This document shows positions 10,864 through 22,696 of a DNA stretch of 64,000 nucleotides, in pieces. Location of the stretch: NCBI GenBank assembly GCA_016110215.1, contig JADWQD010000018.1, positions 248,001 to 312,000 on the forward strand, written 5' to 3'. How positions within the stretch are numbered: the stretch's first letter is position 1; each line of letters begins with the position of its first letter. The stretch comes from Capronia americana (Eukaryota; Ascomycota; Eurotiomycetes; Chaetothyriales; Herpotrichiellaceae). The notes under the pieces were generated by a model, which saw only the letters and a program-made list of their open reading frames with translations, had not been told where the DNA came from and ran no database searches. A program made the position numbers and the translations under genes.

Positions 10864-11774
10864 ATGTTGTACTCTATTGTGGGCACCCCACTGCTGAATG
10901 CTTTGTCCCCCATCTGACCTTCTCAGTAGTTTTTTGCCGCAGCTCAGCTTGCCAGCGTTGTCAGTGTCCACGCCCACACTCACATCAACTCTCATACACA
11001 TTCACACAGAGCTCGTGCGATCAATCAGGTGTTTGCTCACGGAGCAAACAACAACCCAGCGGAGGTGCAAGATGGCGCTGGAGCTGGAAGGGACTGCTAC
11101 ACGGCCTATTCCGGGGATGGTTCAGCAGCCGCTGGCTGGCCTGTGGTGGCACAGTGGGTGTCGTTCGAGGACATGTAAGCGGAAGCCGCGATGCGCTTTT
11201 GTGGAGGTTGCTAATCTATCAAAGGTTCAATGCCAATAAGGCCGTCATGCGCGTCTCATGTCTCAATCTAGGATCGGATAACGGACCTGACGATAGCGAG
11301 GAGGAGATTGACTTAGTCCTGAATGCCATTCAATACGTCGCCTACCTGACCAACGTCGACCACCGTTTCATCCTGGCAATTCTTCTTCAAGAGTCCAGAG
11401 GCTGCGTCCGAGTGCGAACGACCAACAATGGCGTGCCAAACCCAGGCTTGATGCAAGCTCACGACGGCGCTTCCTCTTGCAACATGAATGGGAACCTCCA
11501 GACTCCATGTCCAGGTTCTCAAATCTTTGGCATGGTCTTTGATGGGGTTGGTGGAACTTCGACCGGGGATGGGCTTGCCCAGATATTGAACCAACTGGCA
11601 GTGAGCGGTGATGACGCGCAGGCATATTATCGGGCGGCTCGACGATACAATACCGGCTCGATCGCGGAGGATGGTAATTTGGATGAAGGTGGACACTCTA
11701 CAAACTGCTATGCTAGTGATGTTGCTAACCGCTTGACTGGATGGGTTTGGGCCGAATCGACCTGCTCTCTTTGA
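10864..11774 (+). CDS. secreted lysozyme-like (transglycosylase SLT fold) protein
   Basis: Three exons are proposed: 10864-10878, 10930-11174 and 11225-11774, giving 269 aa. Splicing the tiny first exon yields MLYSI joined to FFAAAQLASVVSVHA, a good signal peptide, with a CCACC context before the ATG. A His-rich propeptide with RARA follows. The mature region matches a widespread ascomycete secreted family with a lysozyme/SLT-like fold: the spliced SFEDMFNANKAVM segment, then DHRFILAILLQESRGC with the probable catalytic Glu143, a GVPNPGLMQAH motif, several cysteines and a C-terminal NRLTGWVWAES. It may cleave peptidoglycan-like glycans or another wall polymer outside the cell; activity is inferred from the fold only. 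Exon 1 is the least certain part, because its acceptor is the second AG of CAGTAG. Confidence 0.75.
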
Positions 11775-12332
11775 GATGGGCGCAGGCCGCAGCCCCCTTG
11801 AGGGCGGATTTTTTGACTACCAAGATGCAATAGATGGGATCCGGGAATGTAAAAATCATTGTGCGGCCTCTCTGTCAATGAGACGTTGGCCAGCAGCCAC
11901 AGCCGACATATAAGATTTCGGTCAGGTTGCAGTGAGGGCAACCAGATTGCGGTTGGCAGGAATCAAAATCGTCCCCAACCGAAGATGGAATGCCGTTGAT
12001 ACACCATGATGTAGTTAGAGAATAGGTGGCATCACGGAGTCCCAGTAAGACTACACACTAGGGTAATATAAGTATGCCTGTAGATTTATCTCTACCGATT
12101 GAGCGGTTGGTGAGCGACGTGTTGCAATCCTCCTGGGTAAACTTCGGGCCCTTCCCAGAACTTCTGCCACCTGTCGTTCATTCAGTGCTCAACTGCGCTC
12201 ACTCCAAAGTACCATGACCCGAGATCTCTGAAAGTTCGATGCGCCAGTTCCCTCTACGGGCTCCGGTTGTAGCTATTCGATATCTACTCCCACCACCTTC
12301 CAATTGAGAGTCGTAACAAGCTATCTGCCACG
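11775..12332. other. intergenic region upstream of SEC11
   Basis: These 558 nt contain the terminator of the lysozyme-like gene and the SEC11 promoter. No additional gene or repeat is seen. Confidence 0.5.
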
Positions 12333-12953
12333 ATGCTGTCTTTCCTCTCGCCCTACTTGTCGAACCCACGGCAGTCACTCTCGCAAGTCCTCAACTTCGC
12401 CCTCGTCTTATCGACAGCTTTCATGCTATGGAAGTCACTGTCAGTCATCGCGGACTCACCTTCTCCCATCGTAGTGGTACTGAGTGGTTCCATGGAGCCT
12501 GCGTTCCAACGTGGTGATCTACTGTTTCTCTGGAATCGAGACAAGACTGCAGAAGTGGGAGAAATCGTGGTCTATAATGTGAAAGGGAAGGATATCCCCA
12601 TCGTGCATCGGGTTGTCCGAAGCCATGCGCCCGCCGTTCCCGTCGAGGCGGATACAAGGTATACAAGCCTATTTCCAAACGGTTCAGTGCACCCAGGCTG
12701 ACACCCCTACAGCGGAAATCTCTCCCGGGCCTCCCCGAAACTGCTCACAAAAGGTGATAACAACGTCGCCGACGACACTGAGCTCTATGCCCGAGGACAG
12801 AGCTATCTGGATAGGAAAGAAGACATCATCGGTAGTGTACGCGGATATGTGCCTGCAGTTGGATACGTCACCATCATGCTCAGCGAACACCCATGGTTGA
12901 AAACAGTCATGCTTGGAATTATGGGTCTAATGGTCATCTTGCAAAGAGAATGA
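12333..12953 (+). CDS. SEC11: signal peptidase complex catalytic subunit Sec11
   Basis: Two exons, 12333-12658 and 12713-12953 (intron 54 nt), encode 188 aa. Sec11 is the catalytic subunit of the ER signal peptidase complex and removes signal peptides from secretory precursors. A single N-terminal membrane segment (about residues 18-40) precedes the S26 peptidase core. The catalytic serine lies in SGSMEPAFQRGD (Ser53), the catalytic histidine in IVHRVV (His92), and the acidic member lies in the TKGDNNVADD segment completed by exon 2. The spliced join gives EADTSGNLSRAS, then the conserved YLDRKEDIIGSVRGYVPAVG and a short hydrophobic C-terminus. Length and motif order match fungal Sec11. It is a single-copy housekeeping gene in relatives. 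Confidence 0.95.
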
Positions 12954-14312
12954 AGCCACAGCTGCGACAACCAATCAAGACCGAACAACAATCTTCCATT
13001 CCAGCGACGTTTGCTGAAGGATGGACCAGCAGCGGCTCTGCTCCTCCTTGCAAGAACAGGCCGAAAAGCGTTTGACTCGGCTGATTCCTGTGGTGGCAAT
13101 CCTCTTTCAGGGGGATGCACTACGTAGTCGCTGGCATCGCCCACGCGCTCGCGGGGGCTCAGTGGTCAACGGGGCCCCTGGCCGCATATTTCATGGATTG
13201 CGGCCGACGTGACAAAAGCGAGGAATTTGGCCCCAGTCTCTGCAACAGCGAAAGCCTCGCCTGAATACAAATGCAGACGAGAGGCTCTTAAGAAAGTCCC
13301 ATCATTGCATGTGGAGATCCATCCGTGTCGCGAAGCAAATGCTGGTGCTGACAGCTGCATATGCCACTGGCCCGATAGGGGAAGAGCCGAACGTTCCTGG
13401 ATATATAATGAAATAAGCGTGCATTAAGCAGCCTAGGGCCTTACAGGGCGATCCTCCTGGTGCGGAAAACCCGTCCAACGGGCGTCGAGAAACCAGAATC
13501 TTGGCCTCCGTAGCGCCGAGAGGCTCAATGGAAAATCTCCAACCGAACCCCTGGCCTTTGGTGCTTTTGCATTGGAGCCAGCCGCCCTGCCACGACGTCC
13601 GTTTGGCGCCGTCTGGTTCGTTCCAGGAAGCCCAGACTCGTGGTGCACCAAGGAGCTGAAAAGATAGCTTGTCTTTCGTTCCCGGCGTCGACCAAGAGAC
13701 CCTTTCCTCCTCTTCAATTCTCCCAAGGCCTCCTCCTGAATCGCGCATCTTCCATATCCACGCCCATCACTTCCGGAGAGGAGTCCTGGCTGAGAAGGTG
13801 GAGTTCCAGCCATCTCATCTCTACCCACGCGGCGCAGCCTTACGGGACAAGGTTTAGCGCTTTGCTCTATCCAGACGCCTGCAATCTTCCTCGACTCAAG
13901 TTGCTTATCTGTGACTAGCAACGAACTCTGCGCACCTGTGTTGTGCTGCTACCTGGCTGAAACTCAAGACACGTATCTTCAGCGTGGCCATTTGCGGGAT
14001 ACAATTATAGCCCGAAGCTGTCGCGCATCGGTACCGACAAGATCAATTTGGCGGGTATTTGCCTGGTAAAAGGACAATCAATCGTGCCTGAGGCGACTCC
14101 AGGCCAAACGACTTCGACCGCTCTCTGCCTCCGTTTCAGTCACACAACTTTCTCCCATCGCCATCTGAAAGCAATTGCTGTAGTGGCCAACACGTTCAAT
14201 CGAATATCAGATATGCGCATCTCAAGTACTGTCACTGTGGTGGCCGCCATGGACCAAAGGTGACCTGCTTGACGCGACCCGTTGCAACAGTCCCTGTTTC
14301 ACAGCGAGCAAC
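12954..14312. other. intergenic region, SEC11 to DUF3433 gene
   Basis: No supported gene is present in 1.36 kb. The longest frame, 13433-13921 on the minus strand (162 codons), has no recognisable domain and a composition rich in R, G and P, typical of a chance frame. The region should include the promoter and a long 5' leader of the DUF3433 gene. Confidence 0.5.
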
Positions 14313-16922
14313 ATGGACCACGACAACGACGATCTAGGCCTAAGGTCTTTTCCGGGGGCCGCACTACCAGACAACGTCGAACTTCTCGGCAGCAAGGGCT
14401 CTTCAGGTATAGTAACCACCACAACCGCAATGGAGCCAGCGACGTACTATCGACGACATTCTAGAGGCCACTCTGGGGATGAGCGCTTGCGATCCATCGA
14501 CGAGAACGAAAGCATGCGAGATGAACCCTTTGAAATCATAGAGCCGCCCTCGCCTTTAAAGGTCCGCCGACCCGATGTTGGAGCATCGGCTGCCACGTCC
14601 ATGCTTCGGCGTTTGACTACCAAAATCAAGCCTATGTCTCGAGGGGCTTTCCGGTCAACCAAGAGATCGAGAGGCCAGGAGTATGCGACTCTAGAAGGTG
14701 GCGACAACGACCATGGCGCAATCGTCGATCTCTCCTCGCTGGAGGGTATGGGTTGGGAGCTTACGGATCTCTCAAATCCCGAGGCGACTCGTCTCCAGGA
14801 TGAAGACACTGAGTATGTCAGTCCAGCCACTATAAGCAGCCGCAAACCAGATTTCCGCTCGTTCGTGGACAAGCGTGCCTCGGTTGGTTACGGAATGAAG
14901 AACATCGGAGTCCAGCTCAGACGTGATCCGACAAGGTTGGCACGGAGAGGTACTAGGGACAGTCGGAACGCTGTGAGCTCAGCACTAGAGAGAAGCAAAA
15001 CAGTCAAAGATTTCGGCCAAAACCTTGCTCAAGAGAAGAATATGATCGTGGAGGTTGAGGAAGTGGTCGACCTGAGCACTTTCGAAGGTGGACAGCTGGA
15101 TAACCAGAGGAGTCAGACCTTCGAAGGCATGTCGATGCGCCAGAGTGTCATGCCACAAGAAACGAAGAGTTACTTCTTTCCCGAAGACCCCGATATCCCA
15201 AACTGGAAACCCTGGTCGATGCGAGCCTGGTATATCCTCGCCTTGATCGCGCTGGCTCTGGGCTTGGCCGGCTTCCAGGAGTTCCTCTGCCAAAAATCCT
15301 TCAGGAAAGCTCGCGAGAAAAGTGGTATCCTTGAGTTCAATGCAGTGGCTGATATCTCGACGTGGGACTTCTTTGCTTGGAAATGTAAGTTTGAACACTT
15401 TAGAAGCCGACCACTTTGCTGAACAATCCCAGATCTTCCGACCATGATTACGATTGTGTACGCCGTCCTTTTTTCGATCATGGACTTCGATATCCGTCGA
15501 CTCGAGCCGTTCTATCAACTGTCACGGCCTCGCGGTGCATCGGCAGCTGGAAGCCTGAACCTCGACCATTTGACCATGTTTCAATATTTCGTTCCCTTCA
15601 AGGCTTTTCGGCTCCGCCAGTGGGCGGTATTTTTCTCGACGACAGGCAACATTGTCGCATCGATGGTGTCACCCGCGCTACAAAACCCCTCGATCACATT
15701 TATTACCAATCGTGATCCAAAGTGCACTGACCAGGGCTGTCCTGGCCCGAACAGCGAAGAGAAGCATTATTGGGTTCGCATCTCCCCAGTATGGTCCCGA
15801 CTGTTGTCAGCAAGCTATGTGTTTGTGGCGATCGTGCTTGTCATCCTGTTCCTTCAGTTACGCCGCAAGTCCGGGCTCCTCAGTGATCCCAAAGGCATAG
15901 CCGGTATCGCATCCATGGCCACCAAATCACACATTCTGCAGGACTTCTCCGGCTTGGACACGGCACATTCCGGGAAGATTCACAAACGCCTTGCACATCG
16001 ACGATATGTGTTGTACAAATCGTCCATCTGGCAGGGCGAGTGGAGCGCTACGAGCGAGCCACCACAAGACAGCGAGAGAAAGCTTACCAGTCCACATCCG
16101 CTCATGCTTCGGACCGAGGCGGCATTACCTTTTCTTGCCTTTATGGGCTGCTGTCTGGTTTCCGTGCCTGTGATTACACTGACAAAGGCCCGGGTTGTAC
16201 CAAATGCCGCGCCTTGGCTTCCGATCGTCGTCGCGACGGCCCTGAAACAGTTCTTCAGCACATTCGAGTCGGATGTCCGACTCATGGAGCCGTTCTACCA
16301 GCTTTCAAGAGGCAATGCGAGACCAGAAAACAGCCTGACGCTGGACTACCAAGCAACCGTGTACGGGATCATGCCCTTCAAAGCTCTCTTCAACAAGCAT
16401 TATTTGCTGACACTTGTTGGTGTGGCGTCGGTCATGTTGGACATATTGACAGTGACAGTGTCTTCGTTCTCGGTCAATTCGGAAGACTTCATGCATGTGG
16501 GGAGTCGGGGCGAAGACAGGTCCAACGGCGATGAAACCTTCGTGTCATTCTGGGCGTCACTGATACTATCATTAGTGATCCTGATCTATGTCATCTTTAC
16601 CACATGCTTGGTGTATCTGCGGCGACGACATCCTTTCTTGCCTCGTGAACCATCGACAATCGCCGCAGTGCTGGCATTTATCTACTCTTCCAACATGCTC
16701 ACAGACTTTATCGACACGGAAACCCTGAACAACAAGGCCATGGAGACGAGGTTGAAGAATATCGGCAAAAGATATGCTCTGGGCTGGTTCAAGGGAAGAG
16801 ACGGGCAGATTCACTGCGCGATCGACGAGGAGCCCATGAGGAGTAAATATGTTCATGGCAAGCCCTATACAATGGCTCAGGCCGGCCCTCTTGGGCCACA
16901 AGACACGTTTTATGCTGTATGA
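14313..16922 (+). CDS. DUF3433 multi-pass membrane protein
   Basis: Exons 14313-15384 and 15433-16922 (48 nt intron) give 853 aa. About 300 N-terminal residues are acidic and serine-rich and probably cytosolic. They are followed by several membrane segments, beginning with WSMRAWYILALIALALGLAG. The protein carries two copies of the DUF3433 signature: FDIRRLEPFYQLSR in the first half and SDVRLMEPFYQLSRG in the second, each followed by PFKA and a hydrophobic helix. This duplicated layout is typical of the family. Some members, such as Neurospora SPRAY, have been linked to hyphal branching and calcium distribution; a role here is only by analogy. The splice rebuilds WKYLPTM before the second hydrophobic block. 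Confidence 0.88.
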
Positions 16923-17496
16923 GAAGGAGTCAGCTTTGGACGAATGGCTATTTTGGGGATACCTTCAGACTTGGACATACTACGGGAAGGAGGCAAAACT
17001 ATGTGAATGACTTACGGACACCACGGACCTCAGGACATACAGTGGGAATGTAGACAACACGAATGATCTGCAGAATTGGCTGGCAACTGGACATTGGCGT
17101 TGGTGTGGTCGAGGCTGTCGTCATCAGCGATGAGGTACCGACGACCAACATCTGCGATAACGAGTACAATGGGGGCGGCCGTCCTAATTTGGAAGTGAGA
17201 GCAAGGTGAATAACCGGGAAGAAGCAATCGAGCGAACGCGATTTGGGCACCACGATTGGCGATGATAGTCGATTGGTTGTGGGCGTCCGAAGCGGGGCAC
17301 GTGCCTGCCTGCGATCATGGCGGGGCGGGAACTGGCAGCCGTGATGCGCGTCTGTTGCAAGCCAATGACGTATGCTCAATTGATAGCATTTCTTTGCCTG
17401 CTCATCTCTCCCAGTTGCTGAGCGGTGGGAGTCCTTCCTCCCTTTTCTAACCTCTCTGTCGTCGCTGTTCCAATCCCAATCCCAATCCTCGCAACC
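16923..17496. other. intergenic region upstream of DUF3292 gene
   Basis: This 574 nt stretch has no supported gene. A frame on the minus strand spanning 16999-17688 overlaps the DUF3292 first exon and is regarded as chance. An alternative upstream ATG at 17425 is in frame with the DUF3292 gene. Confidence 0.45.
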
Positions 17497-19651
17497 ATGC
17501 CTCCGCCAGGCTACGTCTTCCGCGACGGCGGAGCCACACCACCAGCAGAAGAGAACCCCAACTCGGAGTTTCGACAGAGAATCACCAAGGCCACGAATCC
17601 GGTCACACTTGCTGCAACCTCCAATGCTCCATTGGCTCAGAACACAACCACAAGCCATGAGCTGGCAACAGGCGCCAAGGGCGACCATGAAATCCCCGGT
17701 GCTGTGCAGCGGGCCGGTAAGGAGGACAGAACCAGTAATCTAGGATGGCAAGCCAACGGTGTGGACACAGATACTTTGGTCGGCGGGCTTCCCAACGAGG
17801 AGCTGTGGACGCTGATCAGAAGATTCAACAAGGCAAGCACCTTCCATTCCTCAACTGAACAAATACTTATGGCGAGGCTAGCAAATGTACCATGTCAAAG
17901 CCATACCCCAATCACCCCCGGGAGGACTGGACCTCAACGTCGCAGACGAGGACGAGTTCTCTCCAGACAAATTGCGCTCCAATATTGAGCGGCTGTATAT
18001 GACTGTCATTGTCGGACTGATTGCGTTCGGTAAACACATTGCGAGATTGAGGTCATGGCGGGAACCACGGCGGACCGCAGGCTTTGCTGCCGTCTACTTC
18101 ACTGCATGGCTGTTTAATTTCATTGTACCGACCCTGCTCACCATGATTATCGTCCTCATCACCGTCCCTCGATCTCGAGACATCCTCTTCCCCCCTGCAC
18201 CTCTCGCTCTCGTCAGCCACAAGACAGGCGGTGTTCAGAAACCCAAGGCAGGAGTGTTAGGCAGTCATGATAGTGTCACTGGAGCGCCCGAGAAGCACAA
18301 GGGCGAGGCGGTTGAGCAAGAAGCAAGCAACCTCGTCTCCGGCATTGCGTCAGTTGCCATCTCCAGTGCTGCTGGCCGTCACGACCAAGCAAGCCCGGAT
18401 GAACAAGGCGGCAGCAAAACCCTCGATAGGGGGATGCCTGATCCGACAAAGATAGCTACCGCCGCCGCCGACGCTTCCTCGGCAGCTCAAGGCGGTGATG
18501 CAGACGCTGTACAGGACAAGACCAAGAAGCCCATGGAAGAAGCCGTCTGGGGGCAGGTCCGCCCGATAATGCACGCCCTCGGGGACATATCAGATACCTG
18601 GGAACGTTTTGCCAACGCTTTGTCGCCTACGCCGCCCTTCTCGCAGCAGAAGCGCCTGCAGCTCGGTGCTATTTTCGTGCCACTTCTTCTGATCTCTCTT
18701 ATCACACCCGCTCAATGGGTCATGAAGGGTTCGACCTTCTTCATCGGCTTCGGATTCTTCTCCGACCCCTTGATCATGCGCGGCATTCACTGGCTGAATG
18801 AGAATATCCCCGACTGGCCGAAATACCTCGAGATCCGCAATACCCTACTCAAAGGAGTCCCCACCAATGCTCAACTGACCGTTACACTGCTGCGCATAGG
18901 CGAGGCAAACCGTGCTCCTTTACCGCCACCACCTTCGTCTTACGAGCCACCTCCAGACAAGCCAGCCGAAATCGACAAGCACGCCATCACGGAAGGCGGC
19001 CTGGACGCCTCCCATTCGGAGATTGAAGATGTCATTACTGTCGATGAGCCCAGCGGGACCGAAACTCCAGAACCTGCAGATGCAAAGAAGAAGAAAAGCG
19101 GTTTCGGGGCCAAGATTCTCGGTGCATTCAAGACTACCACGGCTGGTGCGGTGGAAACGAAACTCACCACCGATAGCGTGAAGGCGACGCTGGGTTCGAA
19201 GCAGGCTGCAGAGAAACTGGGCGTCTTGCCTTCTCGAACGGAACTGAGGAAGAAGCAGAGAGAGGGACCCGTTGAGTTCAAAGCGCGGTATCGCGGCCGC
19301 AAGGGCGCAGTCTATGTCGACAGCTCGGTCTCTCCGCCTAGTGGCAACAGACCTGCCTCCCCTTGTGTATATTTCACGACGCACCTTGACGGGGATGAAG
19401 GTGTGGAAAGTATGCCTCGCGACCCTGACTGGGCAATTTCCATAGCCGATATCGCCGAAGTAAAGAAGATTGGTGGCTTGGGATGGAAAGGGAAGATCGT
19501 GGTCGGATGGGCGACGGACAGAGAAGTCAAAGACGGGATTGAGATTGTGTCAAAGGATGGGACCAGGTATCGTGCTATGGCGATGAAGGAGCGGGATGAG
19601 TTGTTCAATCGTCTTGTGGCGATGGGACAGCAGATTTGGGAGAGTTATTAG
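17497..19651 (+). CDS. DUF3292 membrane protein with a GC-AG intron
   Basis: Exons 17497-17832 and 17882-19651 encode 701 aa. The start MPPPGYVFRDGG follows pyrimidine-rich DNA; an in-frame ATG at 17425 would add 24 aa. The 49 nt intron starts with GC (AAG|GCAAGC) and ends CTAG; removing it joins RRFNK to QMYHVKAIP without loss of the conserved block, while no GT donor nearby does. The protein has a disordered N-terminus, hydrophobic segments around YFTAWLFNFIVPTLLTMIIVL and LGAIFVPLLLISL, a charged Lys-rich linker, and a C-terminal soluble domain (WAISIADIAEVKKIGGLGWKGKIVVGW) that may be a GRAM/PH-like fold. Members are fungal membrane proteins of unknown function. Probably an endomembrane protein, by inference. 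Confidence 0.88.
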
Positions 19652-20092
19652 CAGGGCTCTGGGGACTTGAGCCACACTCAATTAGGTGGGAAATGAAGAG
19701 TATTGTGTATGTGGATGACTGTGTTGCTAGCATGAATCCGTCACTACTAGGTAACATTCAACCTTTCACTCCAGCTTGGACTCGGGACAGCAAATGTCGA
19801 TCTTTGGGCTCTGGCTATTGCTGCATATGTCCAATTTCACACCTCCTGCTCGTTTGAGCGTCGGCAAGACCCTAACGCAATGTAGCTCCGACGATACAAC
19901 ATGTGGACATGCGCCTCGTACACCTAAGCACAGCACTTGGTACTTCCTCCACATTGCGGAGTCCTGTATCCAACGCAACCTTCAACTCGAACTTGACCTC
20001 TGACCCAGCGCTCAGACTCGGATATCGAACTCCTTTCCCCCACGTGCTTAGAGGCATGCGCATGCGTCAATCCATGCACTTCCTCGACCGAC
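19652..20092. terminator. convergent intergenic region
   Basis: These 441 nt lie between two converging genes and should contain both 3' ends. No gene or clear poly(A) signal stands out. Confidence 0.4.
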
Positions 20093-22696
20093 CTATTCGA
20101 CGCCGATATTCCTCTCGATCCACCGGCGGACCAGCACCGCATATCTGCAGCTCTCCCAATGCTCAGGTAAGAAGTGATACGGAAGCCCGCTCTGCTTGGC
20201 CATCTGCACGACCGTCATTTCCACCAGCAGTATGAAGGGCTGGTGGAAGAAGTCGACGACGCTCTGCATGACCGGGTCGATGGGCCGCGAGCCGACCTTG
20301 TTCATCTCGTCCCGCCACGCTGGCGAGGCGGTCTGGATTAACTCCTTCCACGCGTCGGGGACGAAGATCTCGGTGTTCACGAGGAACTGGAGAAGACCGT
20401 TACATTCCGTCGTCAGGGTGATCCAGTCGAGAGAGGCGTCGGCGGTGCTCTGCGCCAGGAAGGGGGCCAAAGTTTGCAGGAATGGCACGATCGAAGCGGC
20501 ATCGTTTGTGAGTTCTCCGTCTTTCGTCGTCTTTTTCGCGTTGGCCCTGGGCTTGGTCTTCGTGCTGGTTTGGGGGTCGTTGGCTGTGATCTTGTCGCGG
20601 CTCTTGTCTGCCTCGGCTTTGAGGGCATACACCGTGCGGAGCAGCGTCTCATCGTTATCATAGAGCTTGCTGAAGATGGAGCTCGCCTCCGTCACCTTCA
20701 GACTATTCGGTCGCACCCTGCTCGTGTATGCGTGGCCTGGTCGGTGGAGGTTGACTCCTGCGAGCGGCTCCCGCGCCGTGTCGTCGTGCTGGGCGAGGGG
20801 CAATCCAAAACGAAGCATGTACACTTTGTGCGCGGTTTCGGGGGTCACCGGGAGGGTCCCCAGGAACAAGTTGCTCATCTGGAGTTTGAGGGCACGGTCC
20901 AGATCCCGCCACTGGATCCTCAGCAGGCTTGTCTGCCGGAGGACGTTGACCAATGCAGCGACTTCCAGGACGGAGAGATGGGTGTTCGCGATGGTGATGC
21001 CCGCGGCCTCGACGCCATGCTTGAAGCCCAGGAGCTTCATCCCACAGAGGATGGGGTTATGCTTGGCCAGGAAGTCGGCATCGAGGGACGCTGCGATCAC
21101 GCCATCCCCATCGCCGTTGTCGTCGAGCTTCTGTGGGCGCTTGCCGCCTTCCATGAGCTTGATGGCCGTGATTTTCGCGCCGAGAGACATTCTGGCCAGT
21201 GCCTGCGGTTGCATCAACGCCGCGTCGTCAAGTGCTTTGATCTCGGCCAGGTTTCCGCGGCGTTTCGACGGGTTGGCGGCCTTGAGCCTAGCACGCAGCT
21301 TGGTCTCGTAGTCCGAGAGCTCCTCGAACGCTTTGGTCGGGGAAGAGCTGAGAATGTTCTCGATGCGCACAATGAGAGACCCGACGAACAGACCACAGAT
21401 TGTACCGCAGAGTCCCGCGCCCGGATAGTCGATGAATGGTTGGGCCAGGTGCCAAGTGACCACGTCGATTGCTTGGCTGTAGCGATAATATGAAGGCAAT
21501 TCTGCTCTTGAGTCGTCGCGCACTTCCTTCTTCTTGTTGACTTTCTCACTGCCGGAGGACGAAGTGTCCTTGGAACAATTGGCGACGTGGGCGGTGGTGA
21601 AGACGGCATGGGTGAGAGTTTGGCTCAAGAGCACGTCCGTCTGCTCTAGTAGAAATGTGTCGTCGAACATTGGCAAGGAGGGGTCTTCGTGAGCGCGACC
21701 GAACTCTGTGAAGGATGCCTTGATTGTCGGAATGTTGGCCGCAATCGTACGTCTGGGGTCGTGGTTCTGCCAGAATTTCGCCATGATCATCTCGATGAAG
21801 TACAGGAACCCGAAGAACTCAGTGCTATCCTTGGCCTCAGCACGGATGGGCTTCTGTCCCGCAGGACGATCAGCCTTCACTTTCTCCCACAACTGATTTT
21901 CTGCGATGCAGAGCGTCTCGGCAACGTGCTTCTCTTTCTCCGCAGCAAGCGCAACAGCTGCGGTGGTGAGTATACTGGCCGCCTCGAGTCCGATTTCCGA
22001 GTCGCGATACTTCTGCCACTGCTGAGAGACATATTCTCCAACCTCGTACAGCTCCTTGAGGTAGTCGTGGAGGATGGCCTGTCTCTCCAGCTGCTGCTCA
22101 GACTCATCCATGGCCTCAAAGTTCTGCTCGGTTTCCTCCTCGGAAGCGTTGACAGGCGCGTGAGACATGGGCGCGCTGGTGTCATCTTCCTCATCATCTT
22201 CCTCCACGTCCTCAACTTGCAAGGAACGGAACTTGTTCGACAAAAGGGCGACAGCAGGGCCAGTCGTGCTCTCATCCGCGGTGGTTTGTGTTTGTGGAGG
22301 TGCCAAGTTCGCAACCAGAGTGTCCAAGGTGTGGCCCAACACGTTGACAAAGTGCCTATGGCTCGAGTCGGAAGATCTATTGCTGCCAAGTAGCCCTTGC
22401 TCCTGCATCTCTCTGGAAAACGACTTTCGTGTCGCCACAGCTCGCCTGGCAATGGTAGCGATACTCGCGGGGATCTGTAGAGACGCAGCACCACGTTCCA
22501 CGATCGACTTTGCCATCCCGGAGACGTGCTTCAATGAAATTTTCAGTGTTTGATTCTGAGGACGGGATCTGGTGGGACTCGCATGAGAAGGAAGCTTGTG
22601 TCCGCACTGTTTGGAGGTCACCGACAGCCACGACAGGAAGACAGACGTGTCCCTCTTGTAGCGCCGATATTGGCTGCGTTGGTCCTCCGTCAACAT
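20093..22696 (-). CDS. DUF6604 domain protein
   Basis: One exon of 867 codons starts at MLTEDQRSQYRRYKRDT. The N-terminal YRRYKRDTSVFLSWL motif is the hallmark of the fungal DUF6604 region, which continues for roughly 270 residues and includes an acidic stretch (EDVEEDDEEDD, about residue 170). The rest is mostly helical and soluble, with no signal peptide or clear membrane segment, and a short Lys-rich patch near TKTKPRANAKKTTKDG. Function is unknown. The gene is the first of three minus-strand genes in a row, without obvious functional linkage. Several long frames on the opposite strand (20474-21493 and 21689-22393) are mirror images of this coding sequence. Confidence 0.9.
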   Translation of the reverse strand: MLTEDQRSQYRRYKRDTSVFLSWLSVTSKQCGHKLPSHASPTRSRPQNQTLKISLKHVSGMAKSIVERGAASLQIPASIATIARRAVATRKSFSREMQEQGLLGSNRSSDSSHRHFVNVLGHTLDTLVANLAPPQTQTTADESTTGPAVALLSNKFRSLQVEDVEEDDEEDDTSAPMSHAPVNASEEETEQNFEAMDESEQQLERQAILHDYLKELYEVGEYVSQQWQKYRDSEIGLEAASILTTAAVALAAEKEKHVAETLCIAENQLWEKVKADRPAGQKPIRAEAKDSTEFFGFLYFIEMIMAKFWQNHDPRRTIAANIPTIKASFTEFGRAHEDPSLPMFDDTFLLEQTDVLLSQTLTHAVFTTAHVANCSKDTSSSGSEKVNKKKEVRDDSRAELPSYYRYSQAIDVVTWHLAQPFIDYPGAGLCGTICGLFVGSLIVRIENILSSSPTKAFEELSDYETKLRARLKAANPSKRRGNLAEIKALDDAALMQPQALARMSLGAKITAIKLMEGGKRPQKLDDNGDGDGVIAASLDADFLAKHNPILCGMKLLGFKHGVEAAGITIANTHLSVLEVAALVNVLRQTSLLRIQWRDLDRALKLQMSNLFLGTLPVTPETAHKVYMLRFGLPLAQHDDTAREPLAGVNLHRPGHAYTSRVRPNSLKVTEASSIFSKLYDNDETLLRTVYALKAEADKSRDKITANDPQTSTKTKPRANAKKTTKDGELTNDAASIVPFLQTLAPFLAQSTADASLDWITLTTECNGLLQFLVNTEIFVPDAWKELIQTASPAWRDEMNKVGSRPIDPVMQSVVDFFHQPFILLVEMTVVQMAKQSGLPYHFLPEHWESCRYAVLVRRWIERNIGVE

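Noticed and set aside
20474..21493. 339-codon plus-strand frame opposite the DUF6604 gene
   Set aside because: It overlaps a well-supported minus-strand gene in full and shows no recognisable protein family.
21689..22393. 234-codon plus-strand frame opposite the DUF6604 gene
   Set aside because: Same reason: a shadow of the minus-strand coding sequence with low-complexity composition.
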